From positions 54,585 to 118,584 of the forward strand of contig SVLN01000001.1 of the NCBI GenBank assembly GCA_015067925.1: DNA of 64,000 nucleotides. Direction: 5' to 3'. Below the pieces are notes generated by a model. It saw only the letters and a program-made list of their open reading frames with translations, was not told the DNA's origin and did not search any database. Of this stretch, positions 1-11,302 are shown piece after piece. The stretch is from Oscillospiraceae bacterium (GTDB lineage Bacteria > Bacillota > Clostridia > Oscillospirales > Oscillospiraceae). The stretch's first letter is position 1. Each line of letters opens with the position of its first letter. A program made the position numbers and the translations under genes.

Positions 1-212
1 TCCGTGGTATCCGCGCCGCTGCCGTAGCGGATGAGGTTGGCGATGCGGTTAATGAGCACCGTAGTCTTGCCGCTTCCGGCGCCTGCCAGCAGGAGCAAAG
101 GTCCCTGGGTCGTCAGCACAGCTTCACGCTGCTGTTCATTCAATCTGGAAAAGCGGGAGGCGATCACATTGCGCCTGGCCCGCAGAAAACGTGATTCAAA
201 GGCTTCGTTCAT
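1..212 (-). CDS. pcrA: UvrD/PcrA-type ATP-dependent DNA helicase, N-terminal fragment (runs off the window)
   Basis: Minus-strand translation [62 protein letters not shown]-motif plus Walker A typical of UvrD/PcrA. Confidence 0.85.
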   Translation of the reverse strand, partial: MNEAFESRFLRARRNVIASRFSRLNEQQREAVLTTQGPLLLLAGAGSGKTTVLINRIANLIRYGSGADTT

Positions 213-274
213 GGTTTCACCTATCAAAGTCGAGATAGGTCTATTTTACTCTTCTTTTGCCTTTTGGTAAAGTC

Positions 275-979
275 CTAAAAATACGCACGGAGCATTTCAA
301 TGGCCTTTTTCTCGATGCGGGAGATCTGCACCTGGGACACGCCCAGCACCTGGGCGCATTTCTGCTGGGTCAGCGCGTGGAAATAGCGCAGGCGAATTAC
401 GTTGCGCTCCCGTTCGGGCAGTGCTTTGAGGGCTTGCGATAGGGTCAGGCGCTCCACCATTGCCTCTTCCGGTGAACCCTGGGTGAGCATATGCTCCAGG
501 GTAAGGCCGTCCTCTCCTGTCGGACGCTGAATGGATTCTGCTGCAGCTGTAGCCGTCTCTGCCACCGCGATCTCCTGGGGCGTAAACCCGCACACCTCCG
601 AGAGTTCTGACAGGGTTGGTTCCGTTCCGTTTCGGGCAATCAGCCGTTCTCTGGCCTGCTTGATGGCTGCCGCACGTTCCTTGACCGTTCTGCTGACCTT
701 CACGGTGCCGTCATCGCGCAGGAATCGCCGGATCTCCCCTGATATTTTGGGCACGGCGTAGGTGGAAAACTGGGTGCCAAACGCAGCATCAAAGCCAGCC
801 ACAGCCTTCAGAAACCCCAGGCACCCTAACTGATACAGATCATCCGGATCCACACCTCTTCCAAAAAACCTGCGGGCAATGGACCAGATCAGGCCGCTGT
901 TTTCCTCCACCAGGATCTGCGTGGCATTCTTATCTCCCTGTTGAGACCGGCGAATCAGTTCAAAGGTGTCCGCACTCAC
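275..979 (-). CDS. sigF: RNA polymerase sporulation sigma factor SigF
   Basis: Sigma-70 regions 2-4; directly downstream of SpoIIAA/SpoIIAB-like genes. Confidence 0.9.
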   Translation of the reverse strand: MSADTFELIRRSQQGDKNATQILVEENSGLIWSIARRFFGRGVDPDDLYQLGCLGFLKAVAGFDAAFGTQFSTYAVPKISGEIRRFLRDDGTVKVSRTVKERAAAIKQARERLIARNGTEPTLSELSEVCGFTPQEIAVAETATAAAESIQRPTGEDGLTLEHMLTQGSPEEAMVERLTLSQALKALPERERNVIRLRYFHALTQQKCAQVLGVSQVQISRIEKKAIEMLRAYF

Positions 980-1413
980 GCCTTGCCTCCCCGGCGGCCC
1001 ACGATCCGCTTCATATGTACCGTGGTACCTTTTCCCTTCTGGGATAAGACCTTCAGTTCATGCATAAAGGTCTGCATGATGGTGAAGCCCATGCCGCTGC
1101 GCTCTTCATTTCCGGTGGTGAACATCGGCTCTCTTGCCTTGGCAACATCCTCAATTCCCACACCGCGATCACGAACAGTAATATGAAGCTCTCGGCCTAC
1201 CACACCCGCACGCAGGGTGATCTGACCAATCGAATCGGGATAGGCATGTACAATGCAGTTGGTCACAGCCTCCGATACAGCAGTTTTGATGTCATTCATC
1301 TCATCCAGGGTCGGGTCCAGCTGTGCAGCAAAGCTGGCAGCCGCTGCACGGGCAAAGGCCTCGTTGCACGACAGGCTTGGAAAGCGAAGAATCATTTCAT
1401 TTTCGTATTTCAT
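976..1413 (-). CDS. spoIIAB: Anti-sigma F factor SpoIIAB (serine kinase)
   Basis: GHKL fold motifs (EAVTNCIVHAY, DRGVGI, ERSGMGFTIM); 4-bp overlap with sigF. Confidence 0.92.
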   Translation of the reverse strand: MKYENEMILRFPSLSCNEAFARAAAASFAAQLDPTLDEMNDIKTAVSEAVTNCIVHAYPDSIGQITLRAGVVGRELHITVRDRGVGIEDVAKAREPMFTTGNEERSGMGFTIMQTFMHELKVLSQKGKGTTVHMKRIVGRRGGKA

Positions 1414-1424
1414 CGTATTTCTCC

Positions 1425-1730
1425 TTAGTGAATTTCAGCAATTTTCTCAATACCGGCCGCTTTCAGAACTTTTAAGGGCTGTGCCGGCACATTCTGCAAA
1501 AGAACTTTTCCTCCCAGTTCCCTCAGCCTTCGCACCGTAAAGATCACCACAGCGATGCCGGAGGAATCCATAAACCCAACCGCCTGAAAATCCAGCACAC
1601 AGGTCAAGGGCAAATATTGATCCACCTTTTCCGCCACAGCCTGCATAATGCGCTTTGCCGAGTGGTGGTCAATTTCTCCCTTCAGAGCAATGGTCAGGCG
1701 TTTTTCCTGCAAGAAGCTTGTTAAATTCAT
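1425..1730 (-). CDS. spoIIAA: Anti-sigma F factor antagonist SpoIIAA (STAS domain)
   Basis: STAS domain with phospho-Ser motif FMDSSGIAVV; start trimmed to MNLTSFLQEKRL from the longer ORF. Confidence 0.88.
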   Translation of the reverse strand: MNLTSFLQEKRLTIALKGEIDHHSAKRIMQAVAEKVDQYLPLTCVLDFQAVGFMDSSGIAVVIFTVRRLRELGGKVLLQNVPAQPLKVLKAAGIEKIAEIH

Positions 1731-1803
1731 TCGTATCACTCCAAAAAACAAAAAATGGACGCAAACGGAACACCGTTTGCGTCCATTATAGGAAAGTTTT
1801 CCC

Positions 1804-3084
1804 TTAAATTTTGTCAGAATAAGACGGAGTATCGGCAATGCGCAGGATTTCTCCAGCCAGATACACAGATCCGCAGATCAGAATCAGGCCGTCCTCAGAG
1901 GTCTTTTCCTGTGCCAGATGGATGGCCTGCAGCACATCCGCCCGGGCGGAAGTATCCTGACAGATTTCCGCTGCTGTGCGTGCCAGGTCTTCAGAAGAAA
2001 GCGCGCGGGGCATATCCAGGGTGGTTGCCACAAAATGCGCCGCTCTTTTCGCAATAGCGTGCACGCAGGGCGCGTAGTCCTTATCCTGCATCATAGCCAT
2101 CACAACCGTCAGAGGCTTGTCGGGATAAAGCGTATCCAAGGCATCTTCCAACGCGGCGACGCCCGGCGGATTGTGGGCGCAATCCAGCACCATCCAGGGA
2201 CTCTTACTCAGGACTTGCAAGCGTCCGGGCCAAAAGACTTTAGCAAAACCTGAAAGGATGATTTCATCCTCCAATCCCAAGCAGCGGCAGAGTTCTAGAG
2301 CGATCGTGCTGTTGGCAACCTGATGGCCGCCTGCCAGCGGGATGGAAACAGAAAGATCGCCATAGCGGTAGGCGGTTTCTTCCGGCTTCAGCGCCACATT
2401 GGAGGGTGTGCATGTCTGCACCAATTCTGCGCCGACTTGCTTGCATCTTTCCTCCAGCACACGCAGTGCGATGGGATCCTGATTATAAGGCGTGACGACC
2501 TTGCTGCCGGGTTTGATGATGCCGGCCTTCTCCCCTGCCACCTGTTCGATGGTATCGCCCAGCTGCAGAATATGATCCAGGCCGATAGAGGTAACGCAGC
2601 AGCATGCGGGAGGATCGATCACGTTGGTGGCATCCAGTCTGCCGCCCAGGCCGACTTCCAGTACCACATAGTCGCAGCCCTGTTCATAAAACCAGAGCAT
2701 GCCGATGGCTGTGGTGATCTCAAACTCGTTGGCGGCATCGCCGCCGGAATCTTCCAGGCGCTGCTGCACTGCAAAGACCTGCTCTGCCAGACGGCAGAGA
2801 TCCTCCTTGGGAATCAGTTGTCCGTTCACCCGGATGCGCTCTTCAAATTCCTTGAGATAAGGCGAAGTGAACAGGCCCACGCGGAACCCAGCCTGCTGCA
2901 GCGCAGATGCGGTAAGGGCGCTGACGCTGCCCTTACCGTTGGTTCCTGCCACATGAACAAAGTGCAGGTTCTTCTGCACATTGCCCAGTGCCGCCATTAA
3001 GTTGGTGATGCGGTCAAGATCTTTTTTCTTGGAGTAGCGCGGGCGGCCGTGCAGCTGCTCCATGATCTCGTCGTAGGATCTCAT
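1804..3084 (-). CDS. folC: Bifunctional folylpolyglutamate/dihydrofolate synthase
   Basis: [11 protein letters not shown], Mur-ligase-like C-terminal domain, VLDCAHNP. Confidence 0.93.
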   Translation of the reverse strand: MRSYDEIMEQLHGRPRYSKKKDLDRITNLMAALGNVQKNLHFVHVAGTNGKGSVSALTASALQQAGFRVGLFTSPYLKEFEERIRVNGQLIPKEDLCRLAEQVFAVQQRLEDSGGDAANEFEITTAIGMLWFYEQGCDYVVLEVGLGGRLDATNVIDPPACCCVTSIGLDHILQLGDTIEQVAGEKAGIIKPGSKVVTPYNQDPIALRVLEERCKQVGAELVQTCTPSNVALKPEETAYRYGDLSVSIPLAGGHQVANSTIALELCRCLGLEDEIILSGFAKVFWPGRLQVLSKSPWMVLDCAHNPPGVAALEDALDTLYPDKPLTVVMAMMQDKDYAPCVHAIAKRAAHFVATTLDMPRALSSEDLARTAAEICQDTSARADVLQAIHLAQEKTSEDGLILICGSVYLAGEILRIADTPSYSDKI

Positions 3085-5711
3085 TTGTTAAGTCTGGCTT
3101 CGCTGTCGGCCAGCTGCTGCAGAAGCTTGGTCAGCTTCTCCTGCTTTTCCTTCTCAGCGGCCACAACGGCCTCAGGAGCCTTGGCCAGGAAGCCGGGGTT
3201 GCCCAACTTGGCAGCAATACGAGCCAGTTCGCCCTCGGCGTTCTTGCGCTCCTTGGCGATGCGCTGCAGTTCCTGCTTCTTGTCCACCAGCTGATCCATG
3301 GGCATATAGAGCTTCACGGCAGCGGTAACGGCCATGACCATATCCTCAAAGCCTTCGGGATCGGAGGTCAAAACCTCCACGCGGTCTGCATAGGCCAGAC
3401 GCTGCAGATAGGCAGTGCCCTGCTCGTAGATGGAGGTATCCTCTGCAACAATATACAGGGTGCTCTTGCGGCTGGGCGGAACATTCATTTCCGCTCTGCG
3501 GTTACGCACAGCGCGAATGGCGTCCATCACAGTCTCCATGGCAGACTCTTCTGCTGCGAAGTCCAGGCAGTCGCAGGCAGTAGGCCAGGAGGAAGTCATC
3601 AGGAAGTCGCCTTCATGGGGCAGCGCCTGCCAGATTTCCTCGGTGATGAAGGGCATATACGGATGCAGCAGCTTCAAAGTTTCCAGCAGCACGTAGCAGA
3701 GCACCTGCTGAGCCTGGATCTTGGCGGCCTCATCCTCGCCCTGCAGACGGGCCTTGGTGAGCTCAATATACCAGTCACAGTAATCGCTCCAGATGAAGTC
3801 ATAGACCTTGGCAGAGGCAACGCCCAGCTCGTAAGCTTCCATGTTCTCCGTGACTTCACGGATCAGGCGGTTGAGCTTGGAGAGAATCCACTTATCCTCC
3901 GGCTCCAGCTTTTCAGGCAGATGGCACTCGTCGATGGTCAGGTTCATCATCACAAAACGGCTGGCATTCCAGATCTTGTTGGCAAAGTTGCGCATGGCCT
4001 CGCACTTCTCCACATAGAAGCGCATATCGTTGCCGGGGCTGTTGCCGGTGATCAGGTTAAAGCGCAGGGCATCCGCGCCGTACTGCTCGGCCATCTCCAG
4101 CGGGTCGATGCCGTTGCCCAGGCTCTTGGACATCTTGCGGCCCTTGTCGTCGCGCACCAGGCCGTGGATCAGCACGGTGTTGAAGGGCACTTCCTTCATA
4201 TGCTCGCAGCCGGAGAAAATCATTCTGGAGACCCAGAAGGTGATGATATCGTAACCGGTAACCAGAACGCTGGTGGGATAGAAATAATCCAGATCCGGGG
4301 CCTTTTCGGGCCAGCCCAAGGTAGAAAACGGCCACAGCGCGGAGGAGAACCAGGTATCCAGCACATCGGGATCACGCTCAATATTGGCAGAGCCGCACTT
4401 CTCGCAATGGGTGGGATCTTCACGGGTGCAGGTCATGTGACCGCAGTCGGCGCAGTACCACACAGGGATCTGGTGGCCCCACCACAGCTGGCGGGAGATG
4501 CACCAGTCGTGCAGGTTTTCCATCCAGTTGATATAGTTCTTGGTGAAACGCTCGGGAACGTACTTGATCTCGCCGTCCTTGACCACGCGAATTGCCTCAC
4601 GGGCCAGGGGCTCCATCTTCACGAACCACTGCGCGGAAACGATGGGCTCCACGTCATTGCCGCAGCGGTAGCAGGTGCCCACGTTGTGCTGATGCTCTTC
4701 GATCTTCTCCAGCAGACCAAGCGCTTCCAGATCGGCCAGGATAACCTTTCTGGCTTCGTAACGATCCAGGCCCTGATACTTGCCGCCAAACTCATTGATC
4801 TTGCCGTTGTCATCCAGGACGCGGATGGTCTCCAGATTGTGGCGCAGGCCGACCTCAAAGTCGTTGGGGTCGTGGGCGGGCGTCATCTTGACGCAGCCGG
4901 TACCGAATTCCAGGTCCACATAGTCGTCGGCCACGATGGGAATCTCGCGATCCATCAGGGGCAGCAGGCACTTCTTGCCAATGATGTCCTGATAGCGCTC
5001 GTCAGCGGGGTTCACAGCCACGCCGGTATCGCCCAGCATGGTCTCAGGGCGGGTGGTGGCAACGATCACATAGCGGCCTTCTTCGCCAACGATGGGGTAC
5101 TTCAGATGCCACAGCTTGCCGGGCTTGTCCTTGTACTCAACTTCAGCGTCGGACAACGCGGTGACACAGTTGGGGCACCAGTTGACGATACGGCTGCCCT
5201 TGTAGATCAGGCCCTTTTCATACAGGGAGACGAACACTTCGCGCACGGCGTTGGAGCAGCCTTCATCCATGGTGAAGCGAGCGCGGTCCCAATCGCAGGA
5301 AGCGCCCATCTTCTTCTGCTGCTCGACAATGCGGTTGCCGTACTTGTTCTTCCAATCCCAGACTCTCTCCAGGAACTTTTCGCGGCCCAGGTCGTGACGG
5401 CTCAGTCCTTCCTTGGTGCGCAGCTCTTCTTCCACCTTGATCTGGGTGGCGATGCCGGCATGGTCGGTACCGGGAACCCACAAAGCGGCGTAGCCCTGCA
5501 TGCGCTTAAAGCGGATCAGAATATCCTGCAGGGTGCAGTCCATGGCGTGACCCATGTGCAGCTGGCCGGTGACATTGGGAGGGGGCATAACGATGGTGAA
5601 GGGTTTCTTTTCGGGGTCGATGTCCGCATGGAAGCAGCCGGCATCCATCCATGCCTTGTAGATGCGCTGTTCGACTGTCTGCGGCTCATACACCTTCGGC
5701 AGTTCTTTCAT
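3081..5711 (-). CDS. valS: Valyl-tRNA synthetase
   Basis: Class I aaRS motifs [14 protein letters not shown] and KMSKSLGN; C-terminal coiled coil; start set at [11 protein letters not shown], downstream of a T-box leader. Confidence 0.97.
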   Translation of the reverse strand: MKELPKVYEPQTVEQRIYKAWMDAGCFHADIDPEKKPFTIVMPPPNVTGQLHMGHAMDCTLQDILIRFKRMQGYAALWVPGTDHAGIATQIKVEEELRTKEGLSRHDLGREKFLERVWDWKNKYGNRIVEQQKKMGASCDWDRARFTMDEGCSNAVREVFVSLYEKGLIYKGSRIVNWCPNCVTALSDAEVEYKDKPGKLWHLKYPIVGEEGRYVIVATTRPETMLGDTGVAVNPADERYQDIIGKKCLLPLMDREIPIVADDYVDLEFGTGCVKMTPAHDPNDFEVGLRHNLETIRVLDDNGKINEFGGKYQGLDRYEARKVILADLEALGLLEKIEEHQHNVGTCYRCGNDVEPIVSAQWFVKMEPLAREAIRVVKDGEIKYVPERFTKNYINWMENLHDWCISRQLWWGHQIPVWYCADCGHMTCTREDPTHCEKCGSANIERDPDVLDTWFSSALWPFSTLGWPEKAPDLDYFYPTSVLVTGYDIITFWVSRMIFSGCEHMKEVPFNTVLIHGLVRDDKGRKMSKSLGNGIDPLEMAEQYGADALRFNLITGNSPGNDMRFYVEKCEAMRNFANKIWNASRFVMMNLTIDECHLPEKLEPEDKWILSKLNRLIREVTENMEAYELGVASAKVYDFIWSDYCDWYIELTKARLQGEDEAAKIQAQQVLCYVLLETLKLLHPYMPFITEEIWQALPHEGDFLMTSSWPTACDCLDFAAEESAMETVMDAIRAVRNRRAEMNVPPSRKSTLYIVAEDTSIYEQGTAYLQRLAYADRVEVLTSDPEGFEDMVMAVTAAVKLYMPMDQLVDKKQELQRIAKERKNAEGELARIAAKLGNPGFLAKAPEAVVAAEKEKQEKLTKLLQQLADSEARLNK

Positions 5712-5729
5712 GATTCTTACACTCCTTTT

Positions 5730-5976
5730 CGTGTTCGGGGCAATAAAAATCGCCCCAAGTCTCAGACTCAGGGCGATTGAGTAACCGCGGTACCACCTGA
5801 ATTTCCCATAAATGGGACACTCGTTGTCTCTGTAACGGGAGAACCCGCCGTTTCTTACTGCATTTCGGAAACGAAGCTCCGGGACGACCTTCCACACACC
5901 TTTCGCCTGCCTTGCACCCACCGGCAGATCTCTGAACCAAGGGAGTGTGTACTCCTTCCCTTCTGTGCCTTTTTCT
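5730..5976 (-). promoter_or_regulatory. T-box leader controlling valS
   Basis: Minus strand carries the T-box core AGGTGGTACCGCGG (5784-5798 region) followed by a GC-rich terminator (AATCGCCCTGAGTCTGAGACTTGGGGCGATTTTT). A stem-I-like region lies upstream. Confidence 0.93.
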
Positions 5977-5982
5977 TGACTC

Positions 5983-6011
5983 AATATAAGGCAAATCTCC
6001 AGATTTGTCAA
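5983..6011 (-). promoter_or_regulatory. Sigma-A type promoter for the T-box/valS transcript
   Basis: TTGACA (6011-6006) - 17 bp - TATATT (5988-5983) on the minus strand. Confidence 0.75.
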
Positions 6012-6018
6012 GAAGAAT

Positions 6019-6044
6019 GCCGGAAAAGCAGCTGCTTTTCCGGC
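6019..6044 (-). terminator. Perfect 26-nt palindrome downstream of the phosphoglucomutase gene, probable terminator
   Basis: gccggaaaagcagctgcttttccggc is its own reverse complement; located between pgcA stop and the valS promoter; the T-run is weak. Confidence 0.5.
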
Positions 6045-6051
6045 AAACATC

Positions 6052-7755
6052 TTATTTCATTGCATCGAGTCTTCCGGACATCTCGGCCTTGAGTTCATCA
6101 AGTCTTGCCAGGGAGGCTTCTTCGGTGGCGGCAACAGCGCTGAAGTAGATCTTCAGCTTCGGCTCGGTGCCGGAGGGACGGACGATGATCTTGGCACCGT
6201 CAGAGAGGTTCAGCTCATACACGTTGGAGCTGGGAAGACCGGTTTCGCCCTTTTCGCCGCTGACGCGATCCACGCACTCGCCTGAGCGATAGTCCACGGT
6301 GGAGACGATCTTGGCGCCACACAGGCTGTCGGCCGGATCGTTACGCAGGCCATCGACAAACGCAGCGATCTTACCGGGGCCTTCCAGGCCGGCCATTTCC
6401 ACGCTGATGACGCCGGCGCGATAGTAGCCGTAAGTATCGTAAATCAGATCCATCTGCTGGGCCAGGGTGCGGCCCTCAGCCTTGCAGGTGGCGGCCATTT
6501 CAGCCACCAGCATTGCGGCAACAACGGCATCCTTATCGCGGGCATAGGTGCCCTTCAGATAGCCGCAGCTCTCTTCAAAGCCGAAGATGAACTTATCCTG
6601 TTCGCCCTTTTCTTCCAGGCGCAGGATCTCACCGCCGATGTACTTAAAGCCAGTGAGCACGCTCACAACCCTGACGCCATAATTTGCAGCGATCTTATCG
6701 GCCAGCGGAGAGGAAACGATGGAGCGGACAATCTCGCCGTCCGCAACAGTCTTGCGACTGAGGATGAAGTCTAAGAGCAGGCAGCCCAGCTCGTTGCCGG
6801 AGAACTTGCGCCAGCCGTCGGGGGTTCTGGCAGCAACGGCGATGCGGTCAGCATCCGGGTCAGTACCGACAATGATATCCACATCGGTGTTCTCGGCGGT
6901 CTTGAAGGCCACAGCCAGGGCTTCGTCCGTTTCGGGGTTGGGATAGGGGCAGGTGGTGAAGTCGCCGTCGGGCTCTTCCTGCTCCTTGACGACCTGGGCG
7001 GAAACGCCCAGCACATCAAAAATGGCGCGCACTGGGATATTGCCGGTGCCGTTCAGCGGCGTGTAGAGAACCTTCAGGTTCTTGAGGGCCTCGGCATCGG
7101 CGCCGACGCGCTCAGCCAGAACCGTGCGATAATAACTCTGCCAGACATCTTCGCTGATATAGTTCACAAGGCCGCTGTCCAGAGCGTCCTGAAGGGGCAT
7201 CAGTTCTTCACCAAAGATGGGCGTCTTCTGGATGGCATCAAATACGATGGCGGCAGGTTCGTCTGTCATCTGGCAGCCATCGGGACCATAGCACTTCATG
7301 CCGTTGTAGCGGCCGTCGTTGTGGCTGGCAGAAATCACAATGCCGCAGCCGCATCCCAGCTCACGCACAGCGTAGGAAAGCATGGGAGTCGGGGCCAGAC
7401 GATGATATAAGAACACATGGATGTTCATCTGGGCCAGCGCCGCAGCGCAGACCTCAGCAAAGAGCTGGGAGTTGTGGCGGGAGTCGTAAGCAATGGCGCA
7501 GCGCTTGGGCAGATCGGTGCTGTTGAGCCAGCTGCCCAGACCGCGTGCGGCGCGGCGCACGGTGTAGACGTTCATTCTGTTGATGCCGGCGCCCATCAGG
7601 CCGCGCATACCGGCGGTGCCGAAGGCGATGATCTGGCCGAAGCGCAGTTCCTGCTCGGTGGCATCGTTTTCGATGGCGTTCAGCTGGGCACGCAGATCCT
7701 CCGGCATGTTCTCCTGCTGCAGCCATGCGGCGTATTCCAGTTCAAATGCTTTCAT
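6052..7755 (-). CDS. pgcA: Phosphoglucomutase/phosphomannomutase family protein
   Basis: [49 protein letters not shown] motifs. Confidence 0.93.
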   Translation of the reverse strand: MKAFELEYAAWLQQENMPEDLRAQLNAIENDATEQELRFGQIIAFGTAGMRGLMGAGINRMNVYTVRRAARGLGSWLNSTDLPKRCAIAYDSRHNSQLFAEVCAAALAQMNIHVFLYHRLAPTPMLSYAVRELGCGCGIVISASHNDGRYNGMKCYGPDGCQMTDEPAAIVFDAIQKTPIFGEELMPLQDALDSGLVNYISEDVWQSYYRTVLAERVGADAEALKNLKVLYTPLNGTGNIPVRAIFDVLGVSAQVVKEQEEPDGDFTTCPYPNPETDEALAVAFKTAENTDVDIIVGTDPDADRIAVAARTPDGWRKFSGNELGCLLLDFILSRKTVADGEIVRSIVSSPLADKIAANYGVRVVSVLTGFKYIGGEILRLEEKGEQDKFIFGFEESCGYLKGTYARDKDAVVAAMLVAEMAATCKAEGRTLAQQMDLIYDTYGYYRAGVISVEMAGLEGPGKIAAFVDGLRNDPADSLCGAKIVSTVDYRSGECVDRVSGEKGETGLPSSNVYELNLSDGAKIIVRPSGTEPKLKIYFSAVAATEEASLARLDELKAEMSGRLDAMK

Positions 7756-7786
7756 TCTTGTTTCCTCCTCTTATTCATTGCAAGGG

Positions 7787-7813
7787 AAAAAGGCCGATTG
7801 GTCAAATCGGCCT
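7787..7813 (-). terminator. Rho-independent terminator
   Basis: aggccgatt...aatcggcct stem followed by T-run on the minus strand, downstream of the 7839-8336 gene. Confidence 0.7.
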
Positions 7814-7838
7814 GGGGTTCGCTGGAATATGACAGGAC

Positions 7839-8336
7839 TCAGACGTCCTCAATGATGGGAGAGGGCTGCTTGGGCTGGGGATTGGTCATGGCGCGGAACT
7901 GGGCGCGGCTGTCGCGCACCTTTGCCAGGGCCGCTGCCACGGCATCTTCTGTCTGCTTCAGGGAGTCATCCACATACTCGCTGGTGACCTGACGCAGTTC
8001 CTTCATTTTGACCTGAGCATTGCGGATCATTTCCGCAGCCTGGGTTTTGGCTTCATTGTAGATCTCTTCCTCGGAGATCATCTGCTTGGCACGCTGCTCT
8101 GCCTGACGCAGAATGTTCTCTGCCTCACGCTTGGCATTGGTGATCACTTCATTGCGGGATTCGACGATCGTCTTGGCCTGCTTCAGTTCGCCGGGAAGCT
8201 GACTGCTGATCTCGTCCAGAATATCCAAAACCTTGTCACGTTCCACCACGCACTTGTCAGCGCCCAAAGGCAGGCTCCAAGCGGACTGGACCATTTCATA
8301 CAAGGAGCTGATCAGTTCTTCAATATTGTTTGCCAT
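7839..8336 (-). CDS. Conserved coiled-coil protein of unknown function (DivIVA/ATP-synthase-b-like)
   Basis: Long Ala/Glu/Lys/Gln-rich helical region; adjacent to coaD. Confidence 0.75.
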   Translation of the reverse strand: MANNIEELISSLYEMVQSAWSLPLGADKCVVERDKVLDILDEISSQLPGELKQAKTIVESRNEVITNAKREAENILRQAEQRAKQMISEEEIYNEAKTQAAEMIRNAQVKMKELRQVTSEYVDDSLKQTEDAVAAALAKVRDSRAQFRAMTNPQPKQPSPIIEDV

Positions 8337-8350
8337 CGTTACACCCTCCG

Positions 8351-8842
8351 TTATTTGCTGTTTGCTTTATTGATTCTCTTTGTAACTTCGTCGATCAGGA
8401 TTTCCGGAACATAATCTTCCAGAGAAACATGATACGAGCCCAATTCCCGAACAACGCTGGAGCTTAAGTACATGTATTCGTGCTCCGCGGTGAGAAACAT
8501 CGTATCAAGCTGCGGGTTGATCGAGCGATTGATGAGCGCCATCTGGAATTCATGCTCAAAGTCGGAAACCGCACGCAGACCCTTCACGATCACACAGCTG
8601 CCTTTGCGCTGGGCATAGTTGGCCAAAAGCTCGTTGGAGGCATCCACCTCCACATTGCCCAAATGGGCAGTGACGCGGCGGATCATATCCTCGCGCTCTG
8701 ATTGCGTGAACATGGGATTCTTTTCTGCATTGACCATCACACAGACGATCAGGCGATCAAAAATCTTTGAGGCGCGCTCAATAATATTCAGGTGACCCTT
8801 GGTAATCGGGTCAAAGCTGCCGGGATAAATTGCAATTTTCAT
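8351..8842 (-). CDS. coaD: Phosphopantetheine adenylyltransferase
   Basis: IYPGSFDPITKGHLNIIERA; C-terminal YLSSSVVRELG. Confidence 0.96.
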   Translation of the reverse strand: MKIAIYPGSFDPITKGHLNIIERASKIFDRLIVCVMVNAEKNPMFTQSEREDMIRRVTAHLGNVEVDASNELLANYAQRKGSCVIVKGLRAVSDFEHEFQMALINRSINPQLDTMFLTAEHEYMYLSSSVVRELGSYHVSLEDYVPEILIDEVTKRINKANSK

Positions 8843-8848
8843 AGGACC

Positions 8849-9397
8849 TCATGTGCCGGTCTTGCGGTATAGCGTGATGATGGTTTTCCCATATCGATAA
8901 TCTTTAGAACGTTCAAAACCCGAAAGTTCCTGAGATAGCTCTTTTTCGACCGGTCTCTCACAAATAATTATACCACCGTCTTTGACAATGTCAATTGTGG
9001 AGATTCGTTTCAGAGCGTTTTCCAAGAAAGATTCTGCATAAGGAGGGTCTAAAAATATTAAATCAAAGCGCTGTTTCGTCGTCTGCAGGAAGGAGGCATA
9101 GTCGCCGGTGAACACCGTGGAACGCTCCTGCATGCGGGTCTTGCGCAGGTTCTCCTTAATGAGCTTTACCGCCTCGGAACGATTGTCCACAAACACGGCG
9201 TCTTTGGCGCCGCGGCTCAGCGCTTCGATGCCCAACTGGCCGGTACCGGCAAACAGGTCCAAAACACTCCTGCCTTCGATGTCGAACTGAATAATATTGA
9301 ACAGTGCCTCTTTCACGCGATCCGTAGTGGGGCGGGTCTGCTCCCCTTCCGGGGTGAGCAGGCGCACACCTCTGGCTGTTCCGGTAATCACTCTCAT
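8849..9397 (-). CDS. rsmD: 16S rRNA (guanine(966)-N(2))-methyltransferase RsmD
   Basis: MRVITGTARG, RPTTDRVKEALFNII, VLDLFAGTGQLGIEALSRGA, FLDPPY. Confidence 0.95.
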   Translation of the reverse strand: MRVITGTARGVRLLTPEGEQTRPTTDRVKEALFNIIQFDIEGRSVLDLFAGTGQLGIEALSRGAKDAVFVDNRSEAVKLIKENLRKTRMQERSTVFTGDYASFLQTTKQRFDLIFLDPPYAESFLENALKRISTIDIVKDGGIIICERPVEKELSQELSGFERSKDYRYGKTIITLYRKTGT

Positions 9398-11223
9398 GTT
9401 GTTTTCTCCTCTTTTGCGTGGAAATGGTCATATACTGCCCGAGCGGCATTTTTCGGCACAATGGCAGCCAATTCCTCATAAGAAGCGGCTCGAATGGCCT
9501 TGATGGATTTGAACGCTTTCATCAGATCCTGTCTGCGCTTTTCGCCCACACCGGCAATGTCCTCCAGTTCTGAATGACGCTGGCGCTTGCTGCGCAGCTC
9601 CCGGTGATAGGTAATGGCAAAGCGGTGGGTTTCCTCCTGAATCCTTCCCACAAAGGCAAACAGTGCAGGAACCGCCGAAATGGCAAACTGTTCCCCATCC
9701 GGAGAAATCAGCGCCCGGGTACGGTGACGATCGTCTTTTACCATGCCGTAAACAGGGAACGAAAGGCCCATTTCAGATAGCTCTTCCTGCACGCACTTGG
9801 CATGACGGTCGCCGCCGTCAATGAGTAGAAGGTCAGGCTTTTCATCAAAGCCCTTGTCCCCAGCTAAAAAATGTGCAAATCTGCGGTGCAGAACCTGCCG
9901 CATGGAGGCATAGTCGTCGGGGCCATCCATATCCTTCAGCTTAAAGCGCTTATAGTCCCGCTTTAAGGGCTTTGCATCCACAAACACCGTCATGGATGCA
10001 ACAATGCTGTCAGAGCCCATGTTGGAAATATCGTATGCCTCAATTCGCCGGGGCGGATTCTCCAACCCCAGGCTGCTCTGCAGCAGGGTCAGGGTTCCGG
10101 CCAGGCGTTCTTCCCGGCTGGTAACGCGCTCGGCTTCCTGCTTGGCGTTGCTCACCGCCAGATCCACAAGCTTCGCCTGGTCACCCCGCTGGGGCATGTG
10201 GATGCGCACCTTTTTCTGCAGTTCCTGCTGCAGAAGCTTTGCAAATTCATCGGCATCTTCCATCACACAGGGCAGCAGAATCAGCTTCGGCGCCGCGCGG
10301 CGCTGCAGATAATACTGCTTGACAACGGCAGAAACCGCCTCTTCCCTGCTATCGGCCACGGACAGGATCTCATAATCCTTATCCACCAGGTCGCCGTCGA
10401 GGTAATGCAGCACCACAAAGCAGGCCTTGGCCTCGGTCTGATAGTAACCAATCACATCAGTATCGGACATGCTGCCCGCCGTAACCAGCTGCCGCTGGCC
10501 CAGCGACTCAATAGATCGCAGGCGATCGCGCAGTTCCGCGGCACGCTCAAACTCCAAGTTCTCGGAGGCCTGCTGCATTTCTTCGGTAATCTCAGCGGCC
10601 AGAGCGCGATAATCGCCCTTTAGAAGCCGCTGGATCTGCTCGTAAATGGCATAGTAATCCTTTTGTAATCGGCTGAGCTGGCACCAGGCATTGCAGGCAC
10701 CCATGTGATAGTTCAGGCACGGACGGTCCTTGCCCAGATCTCTGGGAAACTTCTTGCTGCAGCCGGGCAGCTTGAAGGTCAGGCGGATGGTATCCAGCAG
10801 CTGCTGGGTCACGCCGCGGCTGCCAAAGGGGCCGTAATAGGCGGCTCCATCGTCTTTGGCATAGTTCTCCATGCGCAGCGTGGGATATTCCTCACGCATG
10901 TCCAGGCGCAGGTACGGAAAGCCCTTGTCGTCCTTGAGCAGGATATTGTACTTGGGCATGTGCCGCTTGATGAGGCTGCATTCCAGAATCAGCGCTTCAA
11001 ACTCCGAGGCAGCGGCGATCACGTCGAAGGAATCGATCATGCTCACCATCAGCCGGGTTTTGGGCGAATGAGACGCCAGATCCGCAAAATACTGACTCAC
11101 ACGATTTTTCAGTTTTTTCGCTTTGCCCACATAGATGATATTGCCGGACTTATCCTGCATCAGATACACGCCCGGTGTCATCGGCAGAGAGTGGGCTTTT
11201 TCCTTGAGTTCTTCCCGCGTCAT
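9394..11223 (-). CDS. uvrC: Excinuclease ABC subunit C
   Basis: GIY-YIG domain (PMTPGVYLMQDKSGNIIYVGKAKKLKNRV), UVR motif, C-terminal HhH; start trimmed to MTREELKEKAHSL. Confidence 0.96.
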   Translation of the reverse strand: MTREELKEKAHSLPMTPGVYLMQDKSGNIIYVGKAKKLKNRVSQYFADLASHSPKTRLMVSMIDSFDVIAAASEFEALILECSLIKRHMPKYNILLKDDKGFPYLRLDMREEYPTLRMENYAKDDGAAYYGPFGSRGVTQQLLDTIRLTFKLPGCSKKFPRDLGKDRPCLNYHMGACNAWCQLSRLQKDYYAIYEQIQRLLKGDYRALAAEITEEMQQASENLEFERAAELRDRLRSIESLGQRQLVTAGSMSDTDVIGYYQTEAKACFVVLHYLDGDLVDKDYEILSVADSREEAVSAVVKQYYLQRRAAPKLILLPCVMEDADEFAKLLQQELQKKVRIHMPQRGDQAKLVDLAVSNAKQEAERVTSREERLAGTLTLLQSSLGLENPPRRIEAYDISNMGSDSIVASMTVFVDAKPLKRDYKRFKLKDMDGPDDYASMRQVLHRRFAHFLAGDKGFDEKPDLLLIDGGDRHAKCVQEELSEMGLSFPVYGMVKDDRHRTRALISPDGEQFAISAVPALFAFVGRIQEETHRFAITYHRELRSKRQRHSELEDIAGVGEKRRQDLMKAFKSIKAIRAASYEELAAIVPKNAARAVYDHFHAKEEKTT

Positions 11224-11234
11224 ATTCTCCCCAT

Positions 11235-11290
11235 AAAAAAGCTGCCCCATTCGCGCGGGTTTGCATACCAATCTCACGCGAACGGGGTCA
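11235..11290 (-). terminator. Probable terminator between the HPr and uvrC genes
   Basis: Minus strand CCCCGTTCGCG...CGCGAATGGGG followed by CAGCTTTTTTA. Confidence 0.6.
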
Positions 11291-11302
11291 GTTACAAATC
11301 AA

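Noticed and set aside
3615-5780. 721-aa plus-strand ORF antisense to valS
   Set aside because: Shadow of valS codon usage; no domain-like motifs, and valS is unambiguous.
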